Origin: Bacilli bacterium
Lineage (GTDB): Bacteria > Bacillota_I > Bacilli_A > RF39 > UBA660
NCBI GenBank assembly: GCA_017434825.1
Contig: JAFSGC010000007.1
Span: 1-64,000, forward strand
Direction of reading: 5' to 3'
Length of the DNA: 64,000 nt
How positions within the stretch are numbered: position 1 is the first letter of the stretch; each line of letters opens with the position of its first letter. Under the pieces are notes generated by a model, which saw only the letters and a list, made by a program, of their open reading frames with translations, was not told the origin of the DNA and ran no database searches. Position numbers and translations under genes: made by a program. Below are positions 15,407-26,039 of this stretch, one piece after another.

Positions 15407-16351
15407 TTACTCCTTAAATTCTAGTCCTAAGTCAGCTACTTTATCAAGAACTTCTTTTAAAGATTTCTTACCTAAGTTTCTAATCTTAGTAACTTCTATT
15501 TCTTTTTTGTTTACTAAATCTTGGATTGTATGAATTCCAGCACGTTTTAAACAATTGTAAGCTCTTACAGAGAATTCAACTTCTTCAATAGGAGTTTCTA
15601 AAGTCTTAGTCATTGTATCAACATGTTTTTCTTGCATAATTCCAGATACATTTGCGATTGCATTTAAATCACACATTAGAGCAAAATGTTCAACTAAAAT
15701 TTTAGCTGCTAGAGCAATAGCTTCTTCAGGAGTCATACTACCATCTGTAGTTATTTCTAAAATAAGCTTATCATATGTTTCATTTTGTCCAACACGTGTA
15801 TCTAATACTTCATATTTAACAATTTCAATTGGTGAGAAATTTGAATCAACAGGAATAATGCCTACTTTAGCATCTCCTAATAATTCTTTGTTAACTTTAG
15901 CTTCAACATATCCTCTACCATTTGCAACTGTAAGTTCCATGTCAATTTTTCCACCTTTAACAAGTGTACAAATTTCTAATTCAGGATTGATAATTTCGAT
16001 ATCAGCATCTTTTTCGATCATAGAAGCTGTAACAACACCTTCTTTATCAGCTGATAACTTTAATGTTTTGATTTCCTCAGAATGATTCTTAACAACTAAT
16101 TTCTTAATATTAAGAACGATTGTAGTAACGTCTTCTACGATTCCATCAATTTTTTGGAATTCATGCATAACGCCGTCAATTTTAACTGAAGTTACACTAC
16201 TTCCAGGTAAACTAGATAGTAATACTCTTCTAAGTGCGTTACCAATAGTTGTACCAAAACCTCTTTCAAGTGGTTCTAGTTCAAATTTTCCATAATGATT
16301 ACTTTCCATATATTCAGTAATCTTGTATTCTGGTTTTTCAAATTTTATCAT
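15407..16351 (-). CDS. rpoA: RNA polymerase alpha subunit
   Basis: 314 aa. N-terminal assembly domain (LERGFGTTIGNALRRVLLSSLPG, about 28-50) and C-terminal domain with two HhH-like motifs (VRAYNCLKRAGIHTIQDLV and RNLGKKSLKEV) that contacts UP elements and activators. Normal length; usual place between rpsK and rplQ. Confidence 0.98.
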   Translation of the reverse strand: MIKFEKPEYKITEYMESNHYGKFELEPLERGFGTTIGNALRRVLLSSLPGSSVTSVKIDGVMHEFQKIDGIVEDVTTIVLNIKKLVVKNHSEEIKTLKLSADKEGVVTASMIEKDADIEIINPELEICTLVKGGKIDMELTVANGRGYVEAKVNKELLGDAKVGIIPVDSNFSPIEIVKYEVLDTRVGQNETYDKLILEITTDGSMTPEEAIALAAKILVEHFALMCDLNAIANVSGIMQEKHVDTMTKTLETPIEEVEFSVRAYNCLKRAGIHTIQDLVNKKEIEVTKIRNLGKKSLKEVLDKVADLGLEFKE

Positions 16352-16371
16352 TTAAATATCCTCCCTTATTA

Positions 16372-16755
16372 TTAATTTCTTGGTCTTTTTGGTGGGCGAC
16401 ATCCATTGTGTGGAACTGGTGTTTCATCAGTTATACTTGTAATTTCAAGGCCAGCTGTTTGTAAACTTCTGATTGCATTTTCTCTTCCTGGTCCTAAACC
16501 TTTAACATAAACATCAACTTTTACAACGCCTTGTTCTTTAGCAGATGTAGCAGCTGCTTCAGCAGTTAATCCAGCAGCAAAAGGAGTTTTCTTTTTACTA
16601 CCTTTGTAACCAATTCTTCCAGCTGATGACCAACTGATTGCATTACCATTATGATCACTAATTGTAACGATTGTATTGTTATATGTAGCATGAATATGAG
16701 CTTCAGCTTCAGTAACAGTATTTTTTACTTTTTTCTTTCTTCTATTATATGCCAT
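16372..16755 (-). CDS. rpsK: 30S ribosomal protein S11
   Basis: 127 aa. [28 protein letters not shown] and the C-terminal [16 protein letters not shown] are diagnostic. Platform protein of the 30S subunit. Between rpsM and rpoA as in other Bacillota. Confidence 0.98.
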   Translation of the reverse strand: MAYNRRKKKVKNTVTEAEAHIHATYNNTIVTISDHNGNAISWSSAGRIGYKGSKKKTPFAAGLTAEAAATSAKEQGVVKVDVYVKGLGPGRENAIRSLQTAGLEITSITDETPVPHNGCRPPKRPRN

Positions 16756-16765
16756 TATCTAACAC

Positions 16766-17140
16766 CTACTTTCCTACCTTTTTCTTATTAGCAACAACTT
16801 TTCCTCTACCTTTTCTAGTACGAGCGTTTCTGCTAGTTCTTTGGCCTCTTACAGGAAGTCCTTTTTTATGTCTAATTCCTTCGTAGCAGTTAATTTCCAT
16901 TTTGTTTTTAATGCTCATTTGAACTTCTCTACGTAAGTCACCTTCAGTTAGATATTTTTCTACTTCTTTACGAATAGCAGCAACTTCATCTTCTGTTAGG
17001 TCTTTTACTTTTTTAGAAAAATCAACTTTTGCATCTTCACAAATTGTCTTACCTAGGCTTTTTCCAATACCATAAATTGAAGTAAGTCCAACCCAAACTT
17101 GTTTTTCGTTTGGTAATTCAATATTCTTAATTCTTGCCAT
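16766..17140 (-). CDS. rpsM: 30S ribosomal protein S13
   Basis: 124 aa. SIYGIGKSLGKTIC near the N-terminus and RHKKGLPVRGQRTSRNARTRKG at the C-terminus. Head protein that contacts P-site tRNA. Follows rpmJ by 8 bp. Confidence 0.98.
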   Translation of the reverse strand: MARIKNIELPNEKQVWVGLTSIYGIGKSLGKTICEDAKVDFSKKVKDLTEDEVAAIRKEVEKYLTEGDLRREVQMSIKNKMEINCYEGIRHKKGLPVRGQRTSRNARTRKGRGKVVANKKKVGK

Positions 17141-17148
17141 TTTTTCTC

Positions 17149-17262
17149 CTATCCTTGAACTTGTTTATGTTTAGGGTTATTACAAATAACCATAACTTTA
17201 CCTTTTCTTCTAATTACTTTGCATTTTTTGCAAATCTTTTTTACTGATGGTCTAACTTTCAT
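17149..17262 (-). CDS. rpmJ: 50S ribosomal protein L36
   Basis: 37 aa, read directly from the sequence: [20 protein letters not shown] then [17 protein letters not shown]. Zinc ligands C11, C14, C27 and H32 are present, so this is the zinc-binding form. Lies between infA and rpsM, the standard order. Start ATG at 17260-17262, stop TAG. Confidence 0.97.
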   Translation of the reverse strand: MKVRPSVKKICKKCKVIRRKGKVMVICNNPKHKQVQG

Positions 17263-17273
17263 TTTAAATTCTC

Positions 17274-17498
17274 CTATCTTTTATTCCATGTTATAATCCC
17301 ACGTGTTAAATCATAAGGCGATAATTCTACTGTAACAGTATCACCTGGTAAGATACGTATCATGTTTATACGCATTTTACCAGAAACGTAGGCTTGTACA
17401 GTATGTCCATTTGGAAGTTCAACAAGGTAATTTCCACCTTTTAAAACTTCAGTAACTTTGCCTTCTACTTCTATTTTATCATTTTTCTTATTGGCCAT
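17274..17498 (-). CDS. infA: Translation initiation factor IF-1
   Basis: 74 aa, an OB fold: [62 protein letters not shown]. Blocks the A site during initiation. Follows map by 9 bp, as in B. subtilis. Confidence 0.97.
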   Translation of the reverse strand: MANKKNDKIEVEGKVTEVLKGGNYLVELPNGHTVQAYVSGKMRINMIRILPGDTVTVELSPYDLTRGIITWNKR

Positions 17499-17507
17499 TT
17501 CTTTTAA

Positions 17508-18251
17508 TCACTCTCCCGTTAATATTTCATAGCCATCTTTTGTTACAAGCACAGTATGTTCAAAATGTGCACTTGGCTTTTCATCATCTGTTTTAATTGT
17601 CCAATCATCATCTAACATATAAATATATCTTTCTCCTAGATTTAACATTGGTTCAACAGCCAGTACCATTCCCGCTTTAAGAATCACTGGACTTTTTGTG
17701 TAGTAATTTGGAACATCGGGATCTTCATGAACACTAGTTCCTACTCCATGTCCTACTAATTCTCTTACTACTGATAAATTACACTTCATAGCATAATCTT
17801 CAATATTTCTTCCAATATCACTTATTTTAGCACCTTCTTTGATTGCGTCAAGTCCTATATATAAACTTTTTCTAGTATTTTCTACTAAATCTTCTACATC
17901 TTTTGAAGTAGAACCAACTATATAGGTATTAGCACTATCACTATGATATCCTTTGTAACAAACTCCAATATCGATGGAAACCACATCTCCATTTTTTATC
18001 TTTCTGTTTCCAGGTATTCCATGAACTACTTCATCATTAATTGATATACATATACTCTTTGGATACCCCTCATAATTTAGAAAACTTGGAGTACATTCAT
18101 TATTTCTTATAAACTTGTCGGCAATATCATTTAACTCACCAGTAGTAATGCCAACTCTTAAATGTTTTTTTACTTCTTGGTGAGTTAAATAATTGATATG
18201 ACCAGCGTGTTTCATAAGTTCAATTTCTCTATCACTTTTTAAACTAATCAT
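17508..18251 (-). CDS. map: Methionine aminopeptidase type I
   Basis: 247 aa. Removes initiator Met. Metal ligands appear in VSIDIGVCYKGYHSDSANTY (two Asp), GHGVGTSVHEDPDVPNY (His) and AVEPMLNLG (Glu), with a final Glu/His region HFEHTVLVT. Overlaps the end of adk by 8 bp. Standard secY-adk-map-infA order. Confidence 0.96.
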   Translation of the reverse strand: MISLKSDREIELMKHAGHINYLTHQEVKKHLRVGITTGELNDIADKFIRNNECTPSFLNYEGYPKSICISINDEVVHGIPGNRKIKNGDVVSIDIGVCYKGYHSDSANTYIVGSTSKDVEDLVENTRKSLYIGLDAIKEGAKISDIGRNIEDYAMKCNLSVVRELVGHGVGTSVHEDPDVPNYYTKSPVILKAGMVLAVEPMLNLGERYIYMLDDDWTIKTDDEKPSAHFEHTVLVTKDGYEILTGE

Positions 18252-18900
18252 TTACTATGCCTTCACTTAATATTTTTTCAACTTGATTTGATGTGTGTTC
18301 TTTTGAAATGCTACTATCTACAACATAAAGGATACCTTTATCTTTATAAAATTCAATAATAGCAGGAGCATTTTCTTCATAAACATCGAATCTAACATTA
18401 AATGAATTTTCATTATCATCAGAACGACTTTCTAATGTTCCTCCACACTCATCGCAAATGCCTTCCACTTTAGAATTCATTTCAGGAAAGTAAACGTTAT
18501 ATATTTTTTTACATTCACTACAATTAACTCTTCCTAAAGTTCTTTTCATAGCAATCTCACGATTTATATCTAAATTGATTACAATATAATTATCTAAAAT
18601 TGTATCTAACAATTTTGCTTGGTCAATGTTGCGAGGATACCCTTCAACAACAATACTTTTATTTTCATATTTTTTTAACTCTTCTTGTAAAGCTTTTGCA
18701 ACTATATCATCGGGAGTTAATATACCTTTATCTTGAGTTTCAATAATAATTCGACCAATTTCAGTTTCTGGATTACGAGCATTCCTTAGTACTTGACCAA
18801 TTGAAATAACTTCATAACCATAATTTTGAACTAACAATTCACATTGTGTCCCTTTTCCTGCAGCAGGAGGGGCATATAGAACTATATTCTTTTTTTCCAT
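18244..18900 (-). CDS. adk: Adenylate kinase with altered P-loop
   Basis: 218 aa, zinc-lid type: CSECKK...CDECGG gives four Cys in the lid (about 127-155). It makes ADP from AMP and ATP. The P-loop reads APPAAGKGTQ instead of GPPGAGKGTQ, and GQVLR stands where GDMLR is usual; GYPRN replaces GFPR. The catalytic Lys is kept. Directly after secY with no gap. Likely still functional as the only adk in the cluster, but divergent. Confidence 0.9.
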   Translation of the reverse strand: MEKKNIVLYAPPAAGKGTQCELLVQNYGYEVISIGQVLRNARNPETEIGRIIIETQDKGILTPDDIVAKALQEELKKYENKSIVVEGYPRNIDQAKLLDTILDNYIVINLDINREIAMKRTLGRVNCSECKKIYNVYFPEMNSKVEGICDECGGTLESRSDDNENSFNVRFDVYEENAPAIIEFYKDKGILYVVDSSISKEHTSNQVEKILSEGIVND

Positions 18901-20166
18901 TTATCTTAATCTCTTTCTCTTAGAAGCATAACTTCTGCTTACTAAGCTACTTTCAAGTTGTTTATATGTTTCAATAGCAACACCAACAACGATCAATATA
19001 CCTGTACCCCCAATTGTTACACTAGATGGCAAATTAGTAAATTTAGAAAGTAGTATTGGTAAACCAGCTAATACTACTAGGAATAAAGAGCCAACTAAAG
19101 TAAGTCTTGAAATAGATTTACTTATATAATCAGAAGTGTCTTTTCCAGGTCTAATACCAGGAATATAACCACCTCTTTCATTTAAATTCTTACTCATTTC
19201 ATCTGGATTCATTACCATGAATGTGTAGAAATAAGCAAAGAATACAATTAATACTAAATATAAGATAAATCCAGTATCAGAAGTATATAAAATGTAATTG
19301 TTAACAAATTCAATTGCACTTTCATTTCCGATAATAGCTACTATAGTTGATGGTATTGTTGTAATAATTGAAGCAAATATTACGGGAATAACACTTGCTG
19401 AATTAATTTTTAATGGTAAATAATTTGTTTGAGCTCCATAGGCCGCATTTGTTCTATTTGAGTATTGAATTGGAATTCTTCTCTCAGCAAGTTGAACCCA
19501 AATAATACCTACTATTACAATTACATATACTAAACAGAATAAAGCAAATAATGTAATGCCTAATGCTGATGAATATGTATCAGCTGTAATAAATGCATCG
19601 AACGCTCCTTGGAATATAGTTGGCATACTTTGAATAATACCAGCCATAATTAACATTGATTGACCATTTCCAATACCTTTATTAGTAATTTGATCTGCCA
19701 TCCACACACAGAAGCATGTACCAGCAACAAATACTAATGTTGTTTTAATAATTTCCATTGCAGTAAGTCCATTCATATAGAATGCAGTTAATGCATATGC
19801 TTGAATAAACGCAATGAAAATTCCAAGATATCTTGTTATTCTATTGATTTTTTGGCGTCCAGTATAACCTTGTTCCTTTAAATCTTTAAAATAAGGGATG
19901 ATATCCATTTGAAGAATTTCAGTAATAATCGATGCAGTAATATATGGGGAAACGCCTAATGCAAAGATTGAAAAACTTGCAAGGCCGCCTCCACTCATTA
20001 TATTAAAGATTTGTAAAAAACCTAATTCTTCTAATTGTTCAGATGCCCAAGGAACAGTAATACCTGTTCCTAGACAAAAGATACCTAAACAAAATAAGGT
20101 GAAGTATATCTTTTTTCTAATGTCCTTATTGTTTTTGTTAAATAATTGGGAAAACCCACGGAACAT
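18901..20166 (-). CDS. secY: Protein translocase subunit SecY
   Basis: 421 aa, about 10 transmembrane helices. GIFCLGTGITVPWA (TM1), the plug region with FNIMSGGGLASFSIFALGVSPYITASII, and NPDEMSKNLNERGGYIPGIRPGKDT, the conserved cytoplasmic loop. Channel of the Sec translocon. Abuts rplO and adk without spacers. Confidence 0.98.
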   Translation of the reverse strand: MFRGFSQLFNKNNKDIRKKIYFTLFCLGIFCLGTGITVPWASEQLEELGFLQIFNIMSGGGLASFSIFALGVSPYITASIITEILQMDIIPYFKDLKEQGYTGRQKINRITRYLGIFIAFIQAYALTAFYMNGLTAMEIIKTTLVFVAGTCFCVWMADQITNKGIGNGQSMLIMAGIIQSMPTIFQGAFDAFITADTYSSALGITLFALFCLVYVIVIVGIIWVQLAERRIPIQYSNRTNAAYGAQTNYLPLKINSASVIPVIFASIITTIPSTIVAIIGNESAIEFVNNYILYTSDTGFILYLVLIVFFAYFYTFMVMNPDEMSKNLNERGGYIPGIRPGKDTSDYISKSISRLTLVGSLFLVVLAGLPILLSKFTNLPSSVTIGGTGILIVVGVAIETYKQLESSLVSRSYASKRKRLR

Positions 20167-20610
20167 CTAGATCACCTCAGCTTTACCGCCAGCATCTTCA
20201 ATTTTAGATACAGCAGAGTTTGTAAAACGATTAGCTTTAACAGTTAATTTCTTTTCTAAAACTCCATTACCTAAAACTTTGATACCATTTAGGCTATTCT
20301 TGATTATACCTCTTTCTTTTAATATTTCTGCGCTAACTACATCTCCATCATTAAAGAATTTATTTAAATCACTTAAATTAATGATTGCATAACGAGTTGT
20401 AAATCTAGCATTGTTAAATCCTCTTTTAGGAAGTCTTCTGTAAAGAGGTGATTGTCCACCTTGGAACCAAGGTTTAATTGAAGCACCACTTCTAGACTTT
20501 TGACCATTTTGTCCACGAGTAGATGTTTTACCCATGCCACTTCCTGGACCTCTTCCTACTCTTTTTGTTGCTTTAAGTTCAGCAGTTTTTGGTAAATTTT
20601 CTAATTTCAT
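20167..20610 (-). CDS. rplO: 50S ribosomal protein L15
   Basis: 147 aa. RVGRGPGSGMGKTSTRGQNGQKSRSG is diagnostic. Starts on the last base of rpsE; rpmD (L30), which normally lies between them, is absent. Confidence 0.98.
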   Translation of the reverse strand: MKLENLPKTAELKATKRVGRGPGSGMGKTSTRGQNGQKSRSGASIKPWFQGGQSPLYRRLPKRGFNNARFTTRYAIINLSDLNKFFNDGDVVSAEILKERGIIKNSLNGIKVLGNGVLEKKLTVKANRFTNSAVSKIEDAGGKAEVI

Positions 20611-21116
20611 TATAACTCCTCAACTTTCTTTCCTCTTAATTCAGCAATATGTTCTTTTGTACGTTGAGAAACTAGTGCAGCAAGTGTAGCTTTTGCTACA
20701 TTTACTTGAGTGTTGCTTCCTAATGATTTAGCAACGATATCTTTAACACCAGCAAGTTCTAGAACTGCTCTGGCAGCTCCACCAGCGATAATTCCTCGAC
20801 CTTCTTTAGCAGGTTTAACTAATACAACAGCTCTACCTACTTTACCAGTTGCTTCATGAGGGATTGTTCTGTTATCAACAAGTGATACTTTAACAACATT
20901 TTTATTAGCTGCTTGTAAAGCTTTTTTGATAGCTTCAGGAACTTCATTAGCTTTACCAGTACCGATACCAACAAGACCTTTTCTATTTCCTACTGCAACA
21001 GTAGCACTGAAACGGAAATGTCTTCCACCTTGAGTAACTTTAGTAACTCTTCCGATGTTGATAACTTTTTCTTCTAATAAATTATTCTTTCTATTATCGT
21101 AAGATTCTTTTGCCAT
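20610..21116 (-). CDS. rpsE: 30S ribosomal protein S5
   Basis: 168 aa. [39 protein letters not shown] is diagnostic (fidelity and spectinomycin region). Followed directly by rplO because rpmD is missing. Confidence 0.98.
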   Translation of the reverse strand: MAKESYDNRKNNLLEEKVINIGRVTKVTQGGRHFRFSATVAVGNRKGLVGIGTGKANEVPEAIKKALQAANKNVVKVSLVDNRTIPHEATGKVGRAVVLVKPAKEGRGIIAGGAARAVLELAGVKDIVAKSLGSNTQVNVAKATLAALVSQRTKEHIAELRGKKVEEL

Positions 21117-21126
21117 AAATGCCTCC

Positions 21127-21483
21127 CTATATCTCTAATCCTGCTTCTCTTGCAGCGTCTGCTAGAGCAGCGACTCTTCCGTGATATAAGTATCCACCAC
21201 GGTCAAAAACTACTTTATTAATTTTTGCTTTCTTACATTTTTCAGCAACATCTTTTCCTACTGCTTTAGCAGCTTCAATGTTACCGCCGTTTTTAATTTT
21301 TAATTCTAATGTAGATGAACTAACTAAAGTAGTACCAGCAACATCGTCAATAACTTGAGCATAGATTGCTTTATTTGATCTAAAAACATTTAATCTAGGC
21401 ATTTCTTTTGTACCAGAAACACTTTTTCTAACTCTAGCGTGTCTTCTGATTCTTGCTTCTCTTTTAACATTCTTATTTATCAT
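21127..21483 (-). CDS. rplR: 50S ribosomal protein L18
   Basis: 118 aa. [34 protein letters not shown] and [24 protein letters not shown] are typical. Binds 5S rRNA with L5. Confidence 0.97.
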   Translation of the reverse strand: MINKNVKREARIRRHARVRKSVSGTKEMPRLNVFRSNKAIYAQVIDDVAGTTLVSSSTLELKIKNGGNIEAAKAVGKDVAEKCKKAKINKVVFDRGGYLYHGRVAALADAAREAGLEI

Positions 21484-21494
21484 ATTATACTCCT

Positions 21495-22034
21495 TTACTT
21501 AGCCGCTTTCTTTCCTTCTTTACGACGGATATATTCATCTTTATAACGGATACCTTTACCTTTGTAAGGTTCTGGTTCTCTTATTTTACGAATATTAGCC
21601 GCAAATTCAGAAACTTTTTGTTTATCGAATCCACTGATTGTAAGTTCTGTATTTGATGCAGAAGTAACAGTAATTCCTTCAGGAATTTCCATTTCAACTG
21701 GATGAGAATATCCAGCAGATACTGTAACTTTTTTACCAGCAACGTTGAAACGATATCCAACACCAACTGCTTCAAGGTCTTTTGAGAAACCTTTACTTAC
21801 ACCTACTAACATATTGTTAATATTTGCATTAGTTGTTCCTGATAAAACGTTAGCTTCTTTAGTATCTTTAACTTTTGAAACTACTACTTCATTTTCTTCT
21901 ACAGCAACTTTAATTAGTGAATCAACTGTTAGTGATAATTCACCTTTAGGTCCCTTAACAGAAACCACGTTATCATTAATATTTACTTCAACACCTTGAG
22001 GGATAGTAAGTCTTCTATTTCCAATTCTACTCAT
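21495..22034 (-). CDS. rplF: 50S ribosomal protein L6
   Basis: 179 aa. [19 protein letters not shown] at the start and the C-terminal [25 protein letters not shown]. Two similar domains of about 80 residues each. Near the factor-binding site of the 50S subunit. Confidence 0.98.
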   Translation of the reverse strand: MSRIGNRRLTIPQGVEVNINDNVVSVKGPKGELSLTVDSLIKVAVEENEVVVSKVKDTKEANVLSGTTNANINNMLVGVSKGFSKDLEAVGVGYRFNVAGKKVTVSAGYSHPVEMEIPEGITVTSASNTELTISGFDKQKVSEFAANIRKIREPEPYKGKGIRYKDEYIRRKEGKKAAK

Positions 22035-22040
22035 AATACC

Positions 22041-22439
22041 TTACCAAATATAGGCAAGTACTTCGCCTCCTAACCCTTGTACTCTTGCTTCTTTATCAGT
22101 CATAAGACCTTTAGAAGTAGAGATGATAGCAATACCTAATCCATTTAGTACTCTAGGAAGCTCATCAGCTTGTGCATAAACTCTTAGACCAGATTTACTA
22201 ATTCTCTTAAGTCCAGTAATAACTCTTTCTTTCTTTTGACCATATTTTAACGTTAAAGTTAATTTATCGCCTGTTGTAAATTTTTCATAATTATATTCAG
22301 CAATATATCCTTCTTTTTTAAGAATTTCAGCAATGCCTAATGTCATTTTAGTACCTTCAACAGTAACTGTTTGGTATTTCATTTGATTAGCATTTCTAAT
22401 TCTTGTAAGCATATCTGCTATTTTATCTTGTACAAACAT
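22041..22439 (-). CDS. rpsH: 30S ribosomal protein S8
   Basis: 132 aa. [19 protein letters not shown] and the end [26 protein letters not shown]. The frame stays open 12 codons upstream into rpsN, but AGGAGAG just before the ATG at 22439 and the family start favour this one. Confidence 0.97.
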   Translation of the reverse strand: MFVQDKIADMLTRIRNANQMKYQTVTVEGTKMTLGIAEILKKEGYIAEYNYEKFTTGDKLTLTLKYGQKKERVITGLKRISKSGLRVYAQADELPRVLNGLGIAIISTSKGLMTDKEARVQGLGGEVLAYIW

Positions 22440-22452
22440 AATTCTCTCCTTC

Positions 22453-22638
22453 CTACCAACTAGATTTTTTAACACCTGGAATTTGTCCTTTATTTGCTAA
22501 TTCTCTGAAGCAAATACGGCATAATCCGAATTTTCTGATAACACCATGAGGTCTACCACATCTCTTACATCTTGTGTAAGCTCTAACTTCAAATTTTGGT
22601 TTACGATTATTTTTAACAACCATACTTGTTTTTGCCAT
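22453..22638 (-). CDS. rpsN: 30S ribosomal protein S14, zinc type
   Basis: 61 aa, the short S14 form. Zinc ligands CKRC (24-27) and CRIC (40-43). Ends [11 protein letters not shown]. Same place as rpsZ of Bacillus. Confidence 0.97.
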   Translation of the reverse strand: MAKTSMVVKNNRKPKFEVRAYTRCKRCGRPHGVIRKFGLCRICFRELANKGQIPGVKKSSW

Positions 22639-22650
22639 ATTCTCTTCTCC

Positions 22651-23190
22651 TTATCCTCTAAAAGGCATTCCAAATGCTTTTAATAAACTTCTTGCTTCAT
22701 CATCAGTTTTTGCTGTTGTAACAAAAACGATATCCATTCCTCTGATCTTTAATACTTCATCATATTCAATTTCAGGGAAAATTAATTGTTCTTTAACACC
22801 TAATGTGTAGTTACCATTTCCATCAAAACTTCTTGCAGAAACTCCTCTAAAATCTCTAACACGAGGAAGAGCAACTTTAACAAGTTTTTCAAAGAAATTG
22901 TACATATTTTCGCCACGTAATGTAACTTTTGCACCAATTGATTGACCTTCTCTTAAATGAAAACCAGCAATTGATTTACGAGCTTTAGTAACAACTGGTT
23001 TTTGACCAGCGATAGCAGTTAGGTCTTTTACAGCAGCTTCTAAGAATTTAGAGTCGCTAGCACCGTCACCAATTCCCATATTAATAACAATTTTTTCTAA
23101 TTTAGGAACTTCCATAACAGTATTGTATTTGTATTCGTCCATTAAAGACTTAACAATTTCTTTATTATATAATTCTTTAAAATTACTCAT
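22651..23190 (-). CDS. rplE: 50S ribosomal protein L5
   Basis: 179 aa. [37 protein letters not shown] and [25 protein letters not shown] are diagnostic. Binds 5S rRNA. Confidence 0.98.
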   Translation of the reverse strand: MSNFKELYNKEIVKSLMDEYKYNTVMEVPKLEKIVINMGIGDGASDSKFLEAAVKDLTAIAGQKPVVTKARKSIAGFHLREGQSIGAKVTLRGENMYNFFEKLVKVALPRVRDFRGVSARSFDGNGNYTLGVKEQLIFPEIEYDEVLKIRGMDIVFVTTAKTDDEARSLLKAFGMPFRG

Positions 23191-23197
23191 AATTCAC

Positions 23198-23491
23198 CTA
23201 CTTTGCTTCCTTTTTAGGAGCAGCTTTTTTAGTTTCCTTTTTAGCTGTTTCCTTTACTTTAGCTTCTTTTACATCGTTTGCAACTTTTACGTTAGATACA
23301 TGAATTGGGGCTTCAATTTCAATAATTCCACCCTTGTCTTCAGTTGTACGTGGTTTAGAATGTCTTTTAACGATATTTAAACCTTCAACTACTACACGGT
23401 TTTCAGATCTAAAAGTTTTAATTACTTTGCCTTCTTTACCTTTGTCTTTTCCGGCAATAACTTTAACTGTATCTCCAACTTTTACCTTCAT
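23198..23491 (-). CDS. rplX: 50S ribosomal protein L24
   Basis: 97 aa. KOW motif at the start ([21 protein letters not shown]). Residues after about 72 ([20 protein letters not shown]) form a Lys/Ala/Glu-rich, probably disordered tail that is unusual for the family; one helix-like low-complexity tract. Assembly initiator of the 50S subunit. Confidence 0.96.
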   Translation of the reverse strand: MKVKVGDTVKVIAGKDKGKEGKVIKTFRSENRVVVEGLNIVKRHSKPRTTEDKGGIIEIEAPIHVSNVKVANDVKEAKVKETAKKETKKAAPKKEAK

Positions 23492-23499
23492 ATATCCTC

Positions 23500-23868
23500 C
23501 TATAATACCTCAGGAGCAAGAGAAACAATCTTCATATAATCTTTCTCTCTTAACTCTCTAGCAACTGGTCCTAATACTCTAGTACCAATTGGTGATTTAT
23601 CATCTTTAATTAGAACGCAAGCATTATCACCGAATTTAATGTAACTTCCGTCAGCTCTTCTAACGCCTTCAACAGATCTTACAATTACAGCTTTAACAAC
23701 TTTACCTTCTTTAACAGTACCATTAGGTATTGCTTTTTTAACAGTACCAACTACTACATCACCAATGTTAGCAGATTTAACTTTACTACCACCCATAACT
23801 CTAATAACTAGAATTTCACGAGCGCCACTATTATCTGCAACTTTAAGTCTTGATTCTTGCATTACCAT
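23500..23868 (-). CDS. rplN: 50S ribosomal protein L14
   Basis: 122 aa. [25 protein letters not shown] and the C-terminal [21 protein letters not shown] are diagnostic. Confidence 0.98.
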   Translation of the reverse strand: MVMQESRLKVADNSGAREILVIRVMGGSKVKSANIGDVVVGTVKKAIPNGTVKEGKVVKAVIVRSVEGVRRADGSYIKFGDNACVLIKDDKSPIGTRVLGPVARELREKDYMKIVSLAPEVL

Positions 23869-23879
23869 AATAATACCTC

Positions 23880-24137
23880 CTATAGAATTACAGCTTTTTC
23901 AATAACACTAACTAATTCATATCTTTTAGTTTTTGAAATAGGTTTTGTCATTCTAATTTTAACTGTATCCCCTACTTTTGCTTCATTCTTTTCATCATGA
24001 GCAGCATATTTTTTAGAGTATTTAACTCTTTTTCCATATAATGGATGTTTTTTGTGAGTTTCAACTAAAACTGTAATAGTTTTATCTGTTTTATCACTAA
24101 CAACTTTACCAATTAATTCTTGTTTAACGTCGTTCAT
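23880..24137 (-). CDS. rpsQ: 30S ribosomal protein S17
   Basis: 85 aa. [37 protein letters not shown] is diagnostic. Start overlaps the rpmC stop by one base. Confidence 0.97.
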   Translation of the reverse strand: MNDVKQELIGKVVSDKTDKTITVLVETHKKHPLYGKRVKYSKKYAAHDEKNEAKVGDTVKIRMTKPISKTKRYELVSVIEKAVIL

Positions 24138-24346
24138 TATTTTTCACCATCCATTTCTCTTTCTTTTAAGATTGTCTTCATTCTAGCAATTTCTCTACGT
24201 AGAGTTCTTAGTTGCGCAGGTTTTTCAAGTGATCCAGAAGATTGTTGCATTCTTTTAGCAAATAATTCTTCTTTCTTTTCTACGATCTTTTTAGCTAAAT
24301 CTTCGTTTGACATTTTTCTTAATTCATTAATTTCCAAGAGTTTCAC
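24137..24346 (-). CDS. rpmC: 50S ribosomal protein L29
   Basis: 69 aa, two helices. [38 protein letters not shown] is typical. Lies at the exit tunnel. Overlaps rplP by 20 bp. Confidence 0.96.
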   Translation of the reverse strand: MKLLEINELRKMSNEDLAKKIVEKKEELFAKRMQQSSGSLEKPAQLRTLRREIARMKTILKEREMDGEK

Positions 24347-24752
24347 TCTCCTTTGTAACTACTTTTGTTCTGATTGGTAGTTTATGAGAAGCAAGTCTTA
24401 AAGCTTCACGAGCAGTTGCTTCATCAATATCTCCAACTTCAAACATAATTTTGCCTTTTTTAACTACTGCAACCCATTCTTCAACGTTACCTTTACCTTT
24501 ACCTTGACGAACTTCTAAAGGTTTTTTAGTTCTAGGCATATGAGGGAAAATGTTAATAAACACTCTTCCTCCTCTTTTCATATAACGAGTCATAGCGATA
24601 CGAGCAGCTTCAATTTGACGAGCAGAAATCCATGCCCCTTCAAGCGCTACAAGTCCGTATTCTCCGTTTGTAAGAGAAGTATTTCCTTTTGCTTTACCTT
24701 CATAACTAAGTCTGTGACTTTTACGATACTTAGTTCTCTTTGGCATCAACAT
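24327..24752 (-). CDS. rplP: 50S ribosomal protein L16
   Basis: 141 aa. [12 protein letters not shown] near the start, [24 protein letters not shown] in the middle. The frame is open 34 codons upstream inside rpsC, but a GGGAG site 9 bp before the ATG at 24752 and the family start support this one. An ATG at 24746 (MPKR) is the alternative. Confidence 0.96.
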   Translation of the reverse strand: MLMPKRTKYRKSHRLSYEGKAKGNTSLTNGEYGLVALEGAWISARQIEAARIAMTRYMKRGGRVFINIFPHMPRTKKPLEVRQGKGKGNVEEWVAVVKKGKIMFEVGDIDEATAREALRLASHKLPIRTKVVTKESETLGN

Positions 24753-25410
24753 TTTTATCTTCTCCCTTCTTTGCAGCTTTTCTAACTGGTAAGATTTCAT
24801 CTTTATAGATCCAAACCTTAACACCAATTTTTCCGTATGTAGTATTGGCTTCACTAATAGCGTAATCTACATCAGCTCTGATTGTATGTAGAGGCACTGT
24901 ACCTTCAGTATATCCTTCAGTTCTAGCCATTTCAGCTCCACCAAGTCTACCTGATACGGCAGTCTTAATACCTTTAGCTCCAGCTTTCATTGTATTTCTG
25001 ATAGCTCTTTTTTGAACACTTCTAAATGGTGCTCTATTTTCGATTTGCATTGCAATGTTATCTGCAACAAGTTGTGCATTTAAATCAGGATTTTTTTCTT
25101 CAACAATATTGATATATACATCTTCTTTAACTAATTTAGAAATTTGTTTTCTTAGTTTTTCGATGTCTTCTCCGCCGCGTCCAATAATAACACCAGGTTT
25201 AGCAGTTGTTATTGTAAGTTCACAACGTTCTTTCTTTCTTTCAATAATTACTTTAGAAATTGCAGCTTCTTTAAGATTCTTAGCAATAAATTCTCTGATT
25301 TTAATATCTTTTAATAATTTATCTGAATAATCTTTATCAGCATACCATCTTGAATCCCAATCTTTATTAACACCGATACGATATCCTATAGGATTAACTT
25401 TTTGTCCCAT
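24730..25410 (-). CDS. rpsC: 30S ribosomal protein S3
   Basis: 226 aa. [24 protein letters not shown], a KH domain with [17 protein letters not shown], and the C-terminal [28 protein letters not shown]. Part of the mRNA entry site. Overlaps rplP by 23 bp. Confidence 0.98.
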   Translation of the reverse strand: MGQKVNPIGYRIGVNKDWDSRWYADKDYSDKLLKDIKIREFIAKNLKEAAISKVIIERKKERCELTITTAKPGVIIGRGGEDIEKLRKQISKLVKEDVYINIVEEKNPDLNAQLVADNIAMQIENRAPFRSVQKRAIRNTMKAGAKGIKTAVSGRLGGAEMARTEGYTEGTVPLHTIRADVDYAISEANTTYGKIGVKVWIYKDEILPVRKAAKKGEDKNVDAKEN

Positions 25411-25411
25411 G

Positions 25412-25759
25412 TTACTTAGCTACCTCCTTGTTATCAGTTACATATACTACGATATGACTTGTTCTCTTATCATGTCTATCTACATTTCCACGAGAAGCAA
25501 ATTGAATTCTCTTATAAACAGGACCAGGATTAATAAAACATTTACTAATAACTAAGTCTTTTTCTTCAGCACCGTTATTGTTAACAGCGTTTGCAACTGC
25601 AGAATTTAAAACTTTTAAAATTAAACCGCTTGCTTTAGTGTTAGTGTTTTCTAGAATTCCTCTAGCAGCTTCAACACTTTTTCCTCTGATTAAATCCATA
25701 GTCATTCTTGCAAGTCTAGGTTTAATCATAGCAGTTTTGTGAATTGCATATGTTTCCAT
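25412..25759 (-). CDS. rplV: 50S ribosomal protein L22
   Basis: 115 aa. [22 protein letters not shown] and [24 protein letters not shown] are diagnostic. Its loop lines the exit tunnel. Confidence 0.97.
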   Translation of the reverse strand: METYAIHKTAMIKPRLARMTMDLIRGKSVEAARGILENTNTKASGLILKVLNSAVANAVNNNGAEEKDLVISKCFINPGPVYKRIQFASRGNVDRHDKRTSHIVVYVTDNKEVAK

Positions 25760-25767
25760 TTTTCCTC

Positions 25768-26031
25768 CTATTTATTTCCAGCATGTCCACTAAATTTACG
25801 AGTTTGTGAGAACTCACCTAATTTGTGACCTACCATTTCTTCAGTTACGTAAACTGGAATAAAATCTTTACCATTATGAACTGCAAGAGTGTGTCCTACA
25901 AATTCAGGATAAATAGTACTTCTTCTAGACCAAGTTTTAATAACTGTCTTTTTATTTTCTTCGTTCATTTTATTTACTTTATTTAGAAGACTAGCTTCTA
26001 CATAAGCACCTTTTTTTAAACTTCTTGCCAT
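25768..26031 (-). CDS. rpsS: 30S ribosomal protein S19
   Basis: 87 aa. [42 protein letters not shown] and [18 protein letters not shown] are diagnostic. Slightly short for the family. Confidence 0.97.
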   Translation of the reverse strand: MARSLKKGAYVEASLLNKVNKMNEENKKTVIKTWSRRSTIYPEFVGHTLAVHNGKDFIPVYVTEEMVGHKLGEFSQTRKFSGHAGNK

Positions 26032-26039
26032 ATTTCCTC

